A DNA stretch of 64,000 bases from Mytilus galloprovincialis (GCF_965363235.1 NC_134844.1:22922646-22986645), one strand, 5' to 3'; counted from the stretch's first letter, positions 34,085 to 48,600 are shown. Program-made: numbers and translations. The notes: generated by a model not told the origin, from the letters alone.

Positions 34085-34950
34085 TAAACAGCTGCGCCGT
34101 GAGCGCATGATATGTCCGTCGTTTTATGCAATAATCATAGATAGTTTCTGAGATGCAGCGTGACATGTGAAACACACCGTTCTTGAAGTGTGTAAAGTTT
34201 TAAGCAATAATCGTAAATTGTTTTTGAGATACAGGGGGCCATGTGAAAACACACCTTTTTTAACCAAAAACTCAATAACTTTTAAATAAAATTTTAAACC
34301 ATCACCAAAGAGTATACTGATCTTAAGATTAATATAACTAAGAAGTGTGTAAAATTTTAAACAATAATCATAAATTGTTTTTGAAATACAGCGCGACATG
34401 TGACCCCCCCCCCCTTATTTTTACAAAGAACTCAATATCTCTAAAATAAAATTTTGAATCAAAACCAAAAAGTATACAGATCTTTAGATTAATATAACTA
34501 AAAAGTGTGTAAAGTTTTAAGTAATAATCATAAATTGTTTTTGAGATGAGGCGCGACATATAAAAAAAATATCCCCCTTTTTTTACAAAATACTTCATAA
34601 CTCAAATATAAAATTTTGAATCATCACCAAAAGGTATATAGATCTTTGAAGTATGTAAAGTTTTAATCAATTATCATAAATCGTTTTTGAGATACAGCAC
34701 GACATGGGAAATGAACACACCCCTGTTTTAGTTACAAAGTCCTGCAACTCAAAATATTTTAATCTAATTTTCACCGAAAAGTATACAGATCATTTGACCA
34801 TCATAAGAAACAACTAAATTTCATGAAATTTGGATAAGTTGTTCTCAAGTTACGGTGCGACATGTTTACGCTGGACAGACAAACGGATGGACACCGGACA
34901 TTTATATACCATAATACGTCCGGTCAAAATTTTGACGGGGCGTATAAAAA
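34085..34950. mobile_element. element family D with tandem units
   Basis: Starts cagctgcgccgtgagcgc and ends ggtcaaaattttgacggggc then gtataaa. Inside are about four units marked by 'gtgtgtaaagttttaa' and 'aatcataaattgtttttgag'. Next to the right end is cagacaaacggatgg. C-tract cccccccccc at about 34405. ORFs here are repeat-derived. Confidence 0.75.
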
Positions 34951-35089
34951 CAATCAAGCATTATAATCTCTACTTTGTTGTAAATGTCATTGAAAACACC
35001 AAATTGGTTCTTTGCTAAGATTTTTATTTTATTGGCATAAAGTTAGAAACTGATATTTGTGTTTACCATTTTATAGAAAAACACTTTTG

Positions 35090-35420
35090 AATCAGAGACA
35101 AGATATAAAAAGAAGATGTGGTATGATTGCCTTTGAAACACCTCCACAAAAAACCAAGTGACACAGAAATTAAGAGCTGTAAGTCACTGTACAGCCGTTA
35201 ACAATGAGCAAAGTCAATACCATATAGTCAGCCTTAAAAAAATGTAAACAATTGAAACAAGAAAACATACCGCATAATTGATGTATAAAAACAAAACGAA
35301 GAACACATGTAAAACATCAACAAACGACAACAACTGAATTACAGGCTCCTGACTTAGGACAGACACATACATACAGAGTGTGGCAGGGTTAAACATATTT
35401 GCATGATCCCAAACCTTCCT
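35090..35420 (+). repeat. family H variant, intergenic
   Basis: agaagatgtggtatgattgc, then 'gtacagccgttaacaatgag' and 'gacttaggacagacacatac'. A diverged subfamily of the same repeat as 27408. Confidence 0.7.
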
Positions 35421-35759
35421 TAACCTGGGACAGTGGTGTAACTTATAGTCTTGTTATTCAAAATGTTGAACTGAGCAAGATGAAGAAAGTTTAATACTTT
35501 AATACGAATGCAATGGATTGCAAAAAATGAAGTACATATGTATCATCACTTAAGTTTTCTTGAACTAGTATTTATTGTATTTATAGAATTTTTAAAAACA
35601 TAGGTTTACAGTAAAACTGCCGAGATAGATAAGAGTCCAAAAATAATGTTTAACCAGGGTCTGTCATTTTAATGATTTGCTAACTGTGACCATTGATAAC
35701 AAAAATTGACAATTTGTAGGGTAAGAATAATAGAATTGTAAAAAGTAAAATTACAAAAT

Positions 35760-35990
35760 TACTGAACTCGGAGGATATTTCCAAAAGGTAAGTCCCCAAT
35801 CAAATGGCAAAATCAAAAGTTCAAACACATCAAACGAATGGAAAACAACTGTCGTATTCCTGACTTGGTACAGACATTTTCTTATGTAGAAAATGGTGGA
35901 TTGAACCTGGTTTTATAGCTAGCTAAACCTCTCACTTGTATGACAGTCGCATCAAATTCCATTATTTTGTCAACGATGTGTAAACAAAAC
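35760..35990 (-). repeat. dispersed repeat family G, intergenic
   Basis: Minus-strand copy of a repeat whose plus form reads 'tgtaccaagtcagga ... gtttgatgtgtttgagc ... ttttgaattttcctcggagt'. Other copies: 40735-40965, 43137-43285, 47560-47720, 50905-51285, 53930-54072, 55600-55800, 61500-61760. Confidence 0.75.
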
Positions 35991-36829
35991 AATCAGACAC
36001 AATAGGTAAAAATATCAAAAATAGGGGTAAATATTGTAACAGACAGTAAGAAAATGTTACCAAATATCCTTTAATACATTTATCGACTACAACCTTATCT
36101 CTAGATATTACCTTGATTAAAGTTTAATTACATGTGTTGGTAGTAGATAAAAGCATGGTAGTACTGTCAGGTTTGTACTTTCACTTTGTACCTTTTGTTA
36201 GATATTTTAACATGCTTTGTATCGACTTGAGTTGATGTGCTTCCCTCAGTTTTGGCTTATGATCCGGATTTGTTTCAATTATACAGTCTAACAATGATTT
36301 TTGGAAGCTATTTTTTTTTATCACATAATATTGAATTAAGTGTTAGTCTGCACTGTTTGTAAAAATCCCAGTCACAATCATATCACAACAGGGAGTAAAT
36401 TGACAATGAAGTTATGTAAATATAGGCACATGGTAATTACTTAATCTGAATATATAGACATTTGGGAGGGGCTAATATGTCAATAACCTGTTGATACCAG
36501 TGTCCAGCTGTTAATCCCCGACCACAAGTTCTGACTAGTGTTACTTAAATCTATTTATGACGATTGAACAGCAGTATACTGCTATTAACTTTACTTACAT
36601 TCATTGAAATCCAAAATGTTGCAACATACACGGGCATAGCGAACCAGTTGTGATATATAAACACCGTAAGATTGTGCATACGGAACATTACCAGTAATGA
36701 GGAAAATAGAAAATTAACTATAGGGAACGATCGCAAAATCGTACCTTTTGTTGTAAATTTTAGTATAAAGTTTCCCATGTATTACTTAAATATTTTAAGC
36801 AAGGACAGTTTTTACCGTTTGCATTTGAT

Positions 36830-37090
36830 TTATTTAGAGTTATTTCCTTTGGGTAAATTTCGGCAGTATATTAAGAACAATCTTGATTATTTAACGAAAC
36901 AATATCACCAAGATAACGGTAAGTGTTGTTGAATTAAGCAATTAAATGCAATTTATACGAGTCTTTACTGTGTTTGGTCATGAACTGTGGTTCATACAGT
37001 ACAAGCACTAGTCTGATATTAAAGGGGCACAATTGGTGTCCATATGAATACCTACAGGCTGTCGATAAACTTGAGGAGGCTCGAGGGTAT
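36830..37090 (+). repeat. diverged direct repeat, copy 1 (intergenic)
   Basis: Shares word order with 44210-44440: gtaagtgttgttgaatt, tttttactg-gtttgg, 'ctaatattaaag', 'gaatacctacaggctgtcga' and ataaactt. An old dispersed element; type unknown. Confidence 0.55.
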
Positions 37091-37099
37091 ACAGATTTC

Positions 37100-39498
37100 A
37101 GCAAAAATTGTATTTTATTACAAATTTTATTTATTTCACTATTAGTTTTTACTTTACGATATGGTACAAAAATCAAGCAAAAACATCATTTTTTTTTGGC
37201 CCCAGATTTACTCATCGGTGACCAATATTTTTTATTACTTTTTCAAATAAGCTTTACTAATTAAACAATTGTAAAATTTAAGCTACTTCTGTAATTAATT
37301 TCTTTTTTTACTTCGATATTACCTCTATTTCTCCTATTAGTTCAACAACAACAAAAAATACCTTAACAAAAATGCATGATACTTTCAAGGGCAGATTGTG
37401 AGATTAAATTAACGGTGACCCCATTTTTTAAATTTTATTTTTCTATTAAGTAAATGATAAAGTTCATTTAGAGAAGAAAAAAGCGAAATCCTATATTTAA
37501 AATAAAATTGGATTTATACCCTCGAACCCCCTTAATTGACAAAACGTACATGAATATTATCAAAGAGAAAAATTAACAGCTTCAATCATCTCATCACACC
37601 TACGGAAACAATATATAGCATAATTACCACTCTCTTAAGAGAAGAATGCTTTGGATGAGTTCAAACAAATATATTTGGAATCATATTTATCAAACGACCA
37701 TTTGATTAAATAAGAAAATCATGTGGAAGTGTAATGTAAAGAACTGACCATATGTAAATTCCGTACTTAATCCATTAGATCCCTTTAGTAGTTGAATAAT
37801 AAATTGAATTTGTCCTCCATCTAGGTTGTTGAACTCTTTTTTTTTTTATTTTCCAGTATGAATGATACTTGCATAAAGATTATATTTATACAACTTATTT
37901 GTTTACACCAAGAATTTATGTGAGACTACTATGCATATATTTGTTCCCATATTTTTCATAATTTTAACTAGTAATGGACATGGATTATATCTGCATATAT
38001 ATACATATAAAAAAAGAGAAAAGAATGAAAATGAAATATGGTTCCTTAACTCATGAACGACATTATGACAGTAGAAAACTGAAAGTATGTCGTTTTCATT
38101 TTTCATATTTGTATTTTGAATGCTTAGTTTTTCTACGTGTACTGATTGATAATTCATATTTACTCAGTTATACTATTTTTACTTAAATAAGTTGAAACAC
38201 ATAATGTATATATAAAGCTTTCCATCAATGTATCTTAAATAAGGATAATGAGGCTTGCTTTAAATACATAGTCAGTAAACAAATGGGTCATTCATTATCA
38301 TGTTACTTTGTCTTGACTGCAGATTTGGTGCACTCAAATATTTGAATTTTTCTTTTTATCAGTAATATATAATGTCTATATTGACGTGTTTACCATTGAT
38401 AATCAGTGTTATCATACGGGTACAAGGGTGCGATAGGATAACTCAGTGACTATTGTTTTTGGTAGTTATCCTATATTTGGATTATTTCTAATGTAACGCA
38501 TTAAAATATAAGAAAACTAACAAATCAGGTGAGACAATTATTTACTAGTAGAGTGTCACATTTATATAGTTATGAGTTTTAACAAACAACAGGATCTTTG
38601 TCGGTTATAGTTATCTAAATTTACAGAAAAGGACGAATAATTTGAACAGTTATATAGATAACCCATGTTAATCACGACAACTTAAATCATGTTTAATATG
38701 TTGTATTATTTCCAATATCGACTTTTATATTAATATATCTAATTTTCGTGCCCCTTTTATTTGCAACTTTATATGACATGTTATTTGTAGATGTCGTTAA
38801 CCTTCTGACAAGCTAGACTTGCTCTAAATATCTATTTATTTTATATATATATTCTTTTGCACTTTTTATAGAATGAACTTGTGTTGTTTTTTTCAAAAAC
38901 CCAAATTTCAAAATTTAACCTCATCAGATCAATAATAAATGTTGGTCTTGCATTTGTATAATATGGCCACTAGTATCTAAAAAGGGGTATGTCTTTTCTG
39001 TTAAAGTGTTTTAGGCATTGTTTAACTGTTGTTTACTGTTTTGAAAATATATATGCTGTTGTTATTGACTAATTCGCTGTATAATTTTCTTGAAATCTAC
39101 ATTGTTGTTAACTGATAGTATGGAAAAGAGTCTTATTAACATTTATTTTATTTTTAAAATCACTGTTTTCTATTTTATTATCAATTGAATGGATGTTACT
39201 GGTTATCGGTATCAGTATTTTGAATAAACTGTTATCTGATTTGAGCAAAATAAAAAATTGTCAACCTGTTAATGGGCCACTCTTGCTCCTCTTTAGTATT
39301 AGACGGTTTATTGTAAAAATAAAAACAACAGGTAATATATTTCCCAATGTGTGTTTGACTTTTCATCGTTCAGACTTTCCGTCTTAAGTGTTCAGCGTAA
39401 AGGAAAATCAACAAAAACGATTTAGATTATGCAAAATTATCTGATTTACCATCACTGGGTCCGTAACACTGAGTGTTTAACATATTAAACCCAACCAA
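37100..39498. other. intergenic, no recognised gene
   Basis: About 2.4 kb of AT-rich DNA between SMYD4 and the membrane-protein gene. ORFs are short, with no family marks or splice context. A 5'UTR exon of the gene starting at 40583 could lie here but cannot be placed. Confidence 0.45.
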
Positions 39499-40081
39499 TT
39501 AAGGATTATGTACCCTTGTGTTGCTTCAATGCTAAACATATGGAAATTTTATAGAAAATCCACAGCCTTTATCCTTGTTCTATCATATTTGGCAATTTGA
39601 TGACCGATAGATATAGAATTATTACATGCAGTGCTAGCATTGATTTCTTTAAAACAAGTTATTGGTTAGAACAAATAAAAATATGGACTAAATCAAGTAC
39701 ACCTTTTAGGGTGCGCTCGAATTTAGTTACTCTGCACGAGGTATTTTGGAATTTACAGGTTGGTTAGAACTTTTTGTAAAAAAACAAACACTAGTACATC
39801 ATAGAAAAGCAAGTGAGTAATCTATGTTTCAAATTTTATAACAAAAATCTCTGTATTAAAGGCTGTGGATTTTCTGTACAAATCTTGGTTTATTTGCCAC
39901 AAAGTACTCCTTTTCTATTAAATGCATTACAACACTAAATAATAATGCTTTTCATCAAGTTTCCCCCTAGTATATGTTCAAAATGGCCTGTCTCTATTAT
40001 TCATTATATCTGTAGTTTTGATACAATTAATGTTTAAATAATTCGTACAAAAATGGCTACAGAAGGGTACATAAACCTTAA
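39499..40081. mobile_element. 583-bp MITE-like element
   Basis: Inverted ends ttaaggattatgtaccctt (39499-39517) and aagggtacataaaccttaa (40063-40081). A second inverted pair, gaaaatccacagccttta / taaaggctgtggattttc (39554 and 39858), lies inside. Confidence 0.8.
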
Positions 40082-40582
40082 GGATTTCAGTATTTGGATC
40101 ACTTATTACATACAGGCATTATGATAAAATTCGAGTTTGTCCAATTTGCACAGAGACCAACATTTATATACTCTGCGCAAAATATTTCCCCCTACTCCCT
40201 ATCAAGATTAAAATTCCCAAAGTATTGAATATATGTTCACCTGAACATATGTGGTATGATTGCCAATGCATTTTTTAGTTTTCCAAAATAAAATAAAAGA
40301 TAAAAAACAGTTTCTCTCTTTATAATGTTTTACTTTACCTTACCTTCTTTTATTGTTTAATACTTGCCATCAGTTGTCAATGAAATGATGACAGCGGGAT
40401 AATTTTATCGAGGCATAGATTGATGACATGTTGAAACTACAATTATATAACACATTTTATACGAATAATAAATAATTGCAGGATAATTTTTTTTCAAGGT
40501 ATGGACTGTTGACGTGTAAAGGTACAATTATATTATGTAAAGCCAATCAAAAGATGATTGTTTTTATTAACTTGTGTTTTAG

Positions 40583-40694
40583 ATGACGAAGTATGTAGCA
40601 GTAGTTTTAGTAGTACTCTTTGCAAATCTCCAGCAAATTTCAGCTAATGTTTTTGGTTTTGATAACTCAGTATGTACATATATCAAGGTTTCAG
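40583..40694 (+). CDS. membrane-protein gene exon 1: signal peptide
   Basis: Opens MTKYVAVVLVVLFANLQQIS with a hydrophobic core and likely cleavage after Ala21 (ISA then NVFG). It contains C31, the first cysteine of module 1, and ends phase 1 at a good donor (TTTCAG then GTCAGT). The open frame continues past the donor for about 55 codons, but that sequence is a dispersed repeat and not coding. Confidence 0.85.
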
Positions 40695-42527
40695 GTCAGT
40701 ATACTAAACAATTGTTGATATTAAAAGTAAAATCACAAAAATACCGAGCTCCCAGGAAAATTGAAAATGAAATTCCCCTAATTAATTGGCAAAATCCAAA
40801 GGTTAAGCCATCAATCGATAGGATAACACCTGTCATATTCCTGATTTTGTACAGGCATTTTCTTATGTAGTAAATGGTGGATTGAACCTAGTTTTATAGC
40901 TAGCTAAACCTCTCACTTGTATGACAGTCGAATAAAATTCCATTATATTGAAAACGATGTTTAAAAACAAAACAAACTTACACAATACGTTAAAATTTCA
41001 AATTGGGTACAGCAGTCACCATTTATCTTAATCAATATAAAAACAAACAGATATGTACTAAAGAATCACAAAAAGGCACATAAACAAAGGACATCAGCAA
41101 AAATTAAAGACAAGAATACAAAAAAAAAAAAATACCATAACACAATAACGGGATGTTTAAGTACAGAACCACGTCATATGTAACAAAGAAACACAAAAGG
41201 CTTACAGACAAAGCACATCAGCAAAATTGAAAGACAAGAATACAAATATTTACTATTACACACTGACGGGACTTATAAGTACAGAACCACGTCATATGTA
41301 ACAAAGAAACACAAAAATGCATATAGAACGGTATTTCATTTTCGACAATGAAAGTATAAAAAATAGCTGAAGTCAATAATTATTAGATGTTTGAAATACA
41401 AAAGTATATATCAGTTGTTCTGAGTTGAAACACAAAGTTCAATCAAATGCTAAAAAAGGTATATTCAAATTCGGCCAACAAGTTGAATAATCGTACCAAA
41501 ACAGATTATAACATATTAAATACATTCTTTTGTTGGCTTTACAGAAGGTGGACCTATGCCCTCATGGTCAATAGGATACTCTACAGATGTTGAATGGAAG
41601 ATGTTAGGCAAAAAAACCGTTGTCGATGTAAAAGAATTCTGGGATCCTATAGACGAAGTTAGAAGCATAACAGCTTCCATCGAAGGAGTTACTGTACAAA
41701 ATATTATAAGCGATAAACATACGGAATATTATACTATCGTCAATAGTGAGTAGAATCTTATATAGTAATATAAAATATACTGAGCACGGCACCTTTTATC
41801 ATGAAGAAATGTATGATTTTCTATCTTGATCATTTATTGATAATTTTGACATTTACAATTTCCAAATCTTGTGAAATTTACAACCGACTGTTCGCAGATG
41901 TTTTCATAAATGCCTGCTTTGGCTGTACTTGTTCACCACATATGTACAGAACATGACTGCATTTAATAATAGAAAACTTTTCTATCTGTCTTAATGTTAA
42001 AATAAGTGAATGTAAAGATGAATCTTTATTTTCAATTTGTCTCGTGATTAACCCTTCAATTGTGTTCAGTGTCTCCGACTTAGATGCATTTTAGCGGCTT
42101 TATACGTCTATGAAATACAATTTGCATTGAAATAATACAATTGTCAATTGTACAAAGATATAGTTTTAGCACATGTAATATCGCTTTCTCACGATATATA
42201 CGCTTATACTATTGTTCTGTGTATTAAAATTTACATTTATATGTTAATATTACGTATTGCTCATAACTTTATTTTTTGTATTTTCTGTTATTGATATACT
42301 GATTTGTTATTCATGATAAAATAATTCATGTAATTTCTATGAAGAGGAAATTAGATAAACGAATGAATGAATAAATGAATGAATGAATTAATTAATGCAT
42401 AAATGAATGAATGAATTAATACATAAATGAATGAATGAATGAATGAATGAATGAATGAATGAATGAATGAATGAATGAATGAATGAATGAATGCATAAAT
42501 GAATGAATGAATGAATGACTGAATGAA

Positions 42528-42621
<94 letters not shown>

Positions 42622-45600
42622 ATTAATTAATCAATGAGTACCAATAACTGTTCTAAAGTTTTTAGAAACTATCAGTGATCCTTCAAATGTTATTCTGTTA
42701 ATTCTTAAATTTTCTTATACACAAGACAAGCAAAGTGAACTGGTTGTTTAATGTTAAAATCTGTAAAAAGAACAGTCTGAATAAAATCAAACCTCTAACA
42801 TGCTATTGTTTATACATATGTCGCGCATATTAGAAAATAGTCATATATATGTCGCACGGGACGTATTTGAAAACGGTAAAGCGCTGGGAGGTTTGATTTT
42901 AATCGGACTGTTAACACGAACTGTAGTCGTCGAAACCATATGCATGCCAATTATTCTATCTTCAGATAAATGTACAGTTAACAATCTAGAAACAGAAATG
43001 ATATTTTTCCCGGATATATATGGACTACAATGGTTGACTATGACTAAAGATTGGTATAAAATCATGCGTCAGACAACGAAAGTATGTATGGCTTTCTTTC
43101 TTTGTGCTGAAATAATCCATCATTTTCTACGTAAGAAGATGACTGTACCAAGTCAGGAATATGATAGTTTTTATCCATTTGTTTGATGTGTTTGAGCTTT
43201 TGATTTTGCCTATTAATTAGAGACTTTCCTTTTTTGAATTTTACTCGGAGTTCAGTATTTTTATGATTTTACATTTTAGTTCGAAATACATGATAATAAT
43301 ATATAAGCCGGAATTATAAAAAAGGTTATAATCTTGTATCTCGTTAATATAGGATTTATCCATTTATATTTGGTGGGCGGCCTACGTTTAAAAAATATAA
43401 GTAACTGAAAGTGAGACAATAACTTCAGTTGCTTCTTCTTTCCTATTTTCATTTGATATAGCATACTCTTGTTTTTTTTCTGTATCCAGTCATGAAGTAT
43501 AACTGAAAGCGTTATCTTTATTTATTTGTTGAATATATCGTGAGGGCGATGTGGATTGTGTTCTCTTATGAACGTGTGTTCATCTGTTTTTCTATTACGC
43601 AACACTTTTCATTTTTTTTGTCATTGCGCATATGAATAGTTTTCTTTCTTTCCTGGCTTTGTTACTGTGCATACCTGTAAATTTATTTCAGTGCTATTTG
43701 TTTTTCAGACACATCGCTTTATTCCCTATTAATACTATATTGACTAGAGATATTATTCTCTCTTATATGATAGAAAATGATTAAAATATACAATTTAAAC
43801 TTTTTTTCTTACAGATTCAGAATAGTTCAACAGTCATTAGATCGATGGATGTTGATCATTGGTCGTCGTGTCTCTATGTATTGAATTTTGATATTACAGC
43901 ACAAGTAGATATATATTTTGCAAGTGAGTATTCACACATTATTCAAGATGCTTTAAGTGTACTTGTCGTTAGGTAAGACAGTGTAGGAATCATTATACCA
44001 TGAATGTGTAAAAGGTTTTAGGCAATGTGTGTTAACGAAATCCCTGACTATTTTACCAGTACCAGTTATACATAAATAATGTTCATTGAAAATTGGTAAA
44101 GCAATCCAGTTGGGAAATAAATACTGTAACGTGGAGGGAAAAAAACTTTACCGTCAATAAAGAAAGAAATTTAACAAAAAGAGAGTTATTGCTGTTAATA
44201 TTTTATTTATTTTAAGTGAGTTTCTTCGGATAAATGTTGACAGTATATTCAGATAATTCTTCATTATCTAACGACAAACTGTCAGCAAAATAATGTTAAG
44301 TGTTGTTGAATTTTTCAATTAAAATCGAGTTCAGACGGGTTTTTACTGAGTTTGGACATAACAGTACAGTTACAAGTCTAATATTAAAGTAACACACTTG
44401 GTGGCCATAGGAATACCTACAAAATGTCGATAAACTTTATTGCAGAAACGTACATAAATTATTGGAAGAAAAGGCTTTTCATTAGTTGCAGTTAATAAAT
44501 TGACATTCAGATTTTCCTAACGACCATGTCATTAGGCCGTTCAATTCTCACTGAATGAAATATTTCTCGTCCATTATTCTTTATTGATTCATAACTAAAC
44601 TAAAACATTCACAGAGGACTTAGTATTATATATATATATATTCATGCATTAGATGAATGGTGTTTCAAAATTATAATCACCAGAGAACAGAAATACGTTT
44701 TATATGACGATGAATAACTAACACTCAAACTTTGAAAAAAAACCCAAAGTTGAAAAAGAAATGAACCAGAGTAATCATATACATTACAGACATGTGAATA
44801 TCTATTTGTTTAATGTCCAGTTTCTGTCTTCACCAACAAACATTTCACATATACATTACAGACATGTGAATATCTATTTGTTTAATGTCAAGTTTCTGTC
44901 TTCACCAACAAACATTTCACATATACATTACAGACATGTGAATATCTATTTGTTTAATGTCAAGTTTCTGTCTTCACCAACAAACATTTCACATATACAT
45001 TACAGACATGTGAATATCTATTTGTTTAATGTCAAGTTTCTGTCTTCACCAACAAACATTTCACATATACATTACAGACATGTGAATATCTATTTGTTTA
45101 ATGTCAAGTTTCTGTCTCCACCAACAAACATTTCACATATACATTACAGACATGTGAATATCTATTTGTTTAATGTCAAGTTTCTGTCTTCACCAACAAA
45201 CATTTCACATATACATTACAGACATGTGAATATCTATTTGTTTAATGTCCAGTTTCTGTCTTCACCAACAAACATTTCACATATACATTACAGACATGTG
45301 AATATCTATTTGTTTAATGTCCAGTTTCTGTCCTCACCAACAAACATTTTATGTTTTTCCATAAATAAAGAATACTAAAAATACATTCCACTTAAAACTA
45401 AGTAACAGTTGTAACATTAAAAACGAATAGTAATGATGAAATTCTATTAAAATTACAGATTTCCAATTGCATTTGTAAAGTATATATAAAGGAATAAAAA
45501 AAATCAAACCATTCTGTTTGGTATTTAAAAAAATACGATTGACCGGTGCATACTAAGTCTTTCAAAAGCTGGTTTATCAGTGATCACAGTTATGAAAAGT

Positions 45601-48600
45601 TACAAAGCAACTCAATCAAGTGATAAATCTAAGTTTGTTTTAACATGCTTTTTAATAAGTTTATAGTTGCATTTACAATTAACGTGTTTGTTACAGAAAA
45701 CTGGGCCTTGCCACAAAATGACCCAAACGTTTTCATACCAGTGCGTGTTGAAGTTCGAGGGAGAATAAATGGAACAGATTCCAATGCCTTTCATGTTGTT
45801 GGAGATTTGTATAATTTTAATGCATCTCCACCAGCCGATCCATTGAATTTACAGGTATTTTACATATTAAAGACTTTAATTTAAGAGAGCAAATAAATAT
45901 TAGAAACCAGGAAACGCCTTGAATATGAAATGCATTTTTCTTATGGGTCTAAACACATTCGTAGCAGTTGAAGGTTTAGGTTTGATGGTTCCCAATGAAG
46001 GCAAATCAAGAAAAGCGTTTCGGATGCACGAAAATATTATTTACTAATGATATACATAGGTCTATTACACATGTGAATCCACCCTTTTGTCCTTACTAAT
46101 TTGGAATAAATTAAAAACAAAAGTGCAAGGTACCGAAATTGATAGAAAAGACTACTAAAGTTTGCCTTTAACCCTAAATATCTTATTTTCGATCTATGAG
46201 TTTGACTGCTCCACTGGTAACTTTTGCCCCTCTTTTACAATTTTTTTTTCGAAAAACTAAGGATTTTCTTACCCCAGGAGTAGATTGCCTTAGCCGTATT
46301 TGGTACAACTTTTTGGAATTTTGGGTCCTCAATGCTCTTCAACTTTGTATTTGTTTGGCTTTTAACTATTTTGATCTGAGCGTCACTGATGAGTCTTATG
46401 TAGACGAAACGCGCGTCTGGCGTATAAAATTATAATCCTGGTACTTTTGATAACTATTTACTGATTGAAAACAATTAAGATAATAAGAAAGTCAAAGACT
46501 GACGAGTTTCCATAGTTATGACAGGCAGATTTATATGTTTAAGGATTTAAAATGTCATTGAATATTTCGTATTCAATCATTAACTTTCTTCGACATAACA
46601 CAAAACATGATTCTGTAATGAAGAGTATCCAAATTGTATCGGTGCTTAAATTCACATCTAATAACTCATGTTTTGTTTTATTTCTCCAAATATTTAGAAC
46701 AATTTTACTATAGCTGTCTATTCATTTTAAAGAAACAAATGTCTGTAAATTTTTCAATTTTAAAACGTAACTGTTTGTGGAAGTCCTATGATAACGTTTC
46801 CATTTATTTTCTTTTTTCCAGTAAAGGCTTAATCGGTGTATATTTATTGTGAACGTTTTCAATATATTTGTATATCTAGCTATGCTGAAATACTTCCATA
46901 ATGTCAAATCATATAAATACAAACTATTTAGTCTCGAAGCAAATTTCTAAGGTTTCTACTGCTAATTGGGTGCCTTTTTGGTACAGTGACGTTATACTTC
47001 CAATATAAATCATCAGATTCGTGATACAATTAAGCAATTTGTTGTATCTATTTTACGAAACACAGAGAGATATGGTATGATTTTACCATTTCCTGCATAG
47101 AAAAAGCTTATTTTCTCCCCATATTTTCTCTTATTTATGCATGATTTTATGTTTTCTTTTCTTATAAATTAAGGTAGTCAATCACATCAAAGAGCCTAAT
47201 GCTCGAATTTTTTTCGCTAAATATTATGATATAATTTAGTAAAAGTGAAATAATATCATATGATTTGTAAAAGTGGGTTAAATGATCGAATCAAAGGAAA
47301 GTTTTATACTGCATATATATCAGCGCATGCATATCTTTGTATATCTAGTCTTTATCCTATTCTGGCTCCATACATATTATTCTGATTTTACGGGTGATGA
47401 ATTTATATCAGATACTTTTATATGTCCGCACATCTGACCTTTTTGCGATTTCCTCATTTTATGTCTTTCACCTTGACAATGCTTGAGTTGTATCTTAAAA
47501 TAGGTTTATGAGATATTATATGAAAAACGGTCAACTACTTTTGTCTACAGACTTAACTCATCATTTTTCTTTTTGGAAAAAATCTGTACCAAGTGTGTGA
47601 CAGTTGCTTTCTACTAGTTCCTGTGGTTGATATACTCGATTGTTTGATGTTGTCCGGTGTTATGGACTTCTCCCTTTTTTAATTTACTTTGGAGTTCGGT
47701 ATTTTTCTTTATACTTCTTACTTTTCAAACCGACAATATGAGATAAAGAACTATGTATGCATATGAAGTATTTCAATTTATTATTATTTTGAAATTTAGT
47801 TCACCGATTGTATGATGGATACATGTCATTGGTATTAGTCTGAGATTACTGGATAAATCTGGCAAAACAGCCATTTGACGTCAGTGTAATCTTGACTCCT
47901 TGTAGAAAAATGTGGTATTTATATATAGAAAATGACGCCTTAATATTTATCTTCAGGTGAGAATACTTCAGTGCATGCACTCTTCCCCATTTCCATTCTC
48001 AGTTTTATTGTAAATTTTAACACCACAGTTGTTAGATTACATATTTTATTTGACATTAATTTTTTGCAACCAATTGAAGTTTTTGTAAGTATTACATTAT
48101 TTATTTATTGAAGGCGCCTGCAGGTATATTCTGTCCTGGGAAGTATCCAGGGAAACCGATAATGAAATTGCCTGATAGTTTCTATGGAATTATTGAAATA
48201 GTCAACAGAGAGCAGTCAACAATAATGTTCCAGGAAGTGAGATTCTATCATTTATTGTATTTTTGTTTTGACGCACTATAGAAATGGTTTTTATTAAAGT
48301 TATTAATAAAATGATTCAACAAACAAAAACAAAAAAAAACCCCACCATTGAGATACCAGGCGTATGAATTGTTACGACAGACGACCATTTCGTCTATATA
48401 AGACATGTCAATGGCGCTTGAATCCACATGTTTTTTTCACACTCTTTTCTAAGCATTAAAACCATATTTATCCCACAATTATCTTCGGAAATACCTATAC
48501 CGTGTAAGTTAGGTATATAACAATTGTTTTCCATTCGTTCTGCTGGTTTATAAAGTCTTTCGTTTGATTTTGTCAGAATTTTGATCATCAAAATGTTTTT

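Noticed and set aside
36672-36932. 86-codon ORF as a small gene
   Set aside because: Overlaps a diverged repeat, lacks family marks, and has an equal-sized ORF on the other strand.
42800-42833. ATG at 42800 as a gene start
   Set aside because: The coding part begins at the acceptor at 42834, which is in phase with exon 2; the upstream codons are intron.
42800-43065. Minus-strand ORF opposite exon 3
   Set aside because: Shadow of the plus-strand coding exon.
44776-45351. CRISPR-like array
   Set aside because: Units are direct repeats with no spacers; eukaryotic intronic minisatellite.
44761-45378. 205-codon ORF, longest unassigned in its region
   Set aside because: It is the 72-bp minisatellite read in an open frame, inside an intron, with no gene context.
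46196-46435. 79-codon ORF
   Set aside because: Lies inside dispersed repeat family F.
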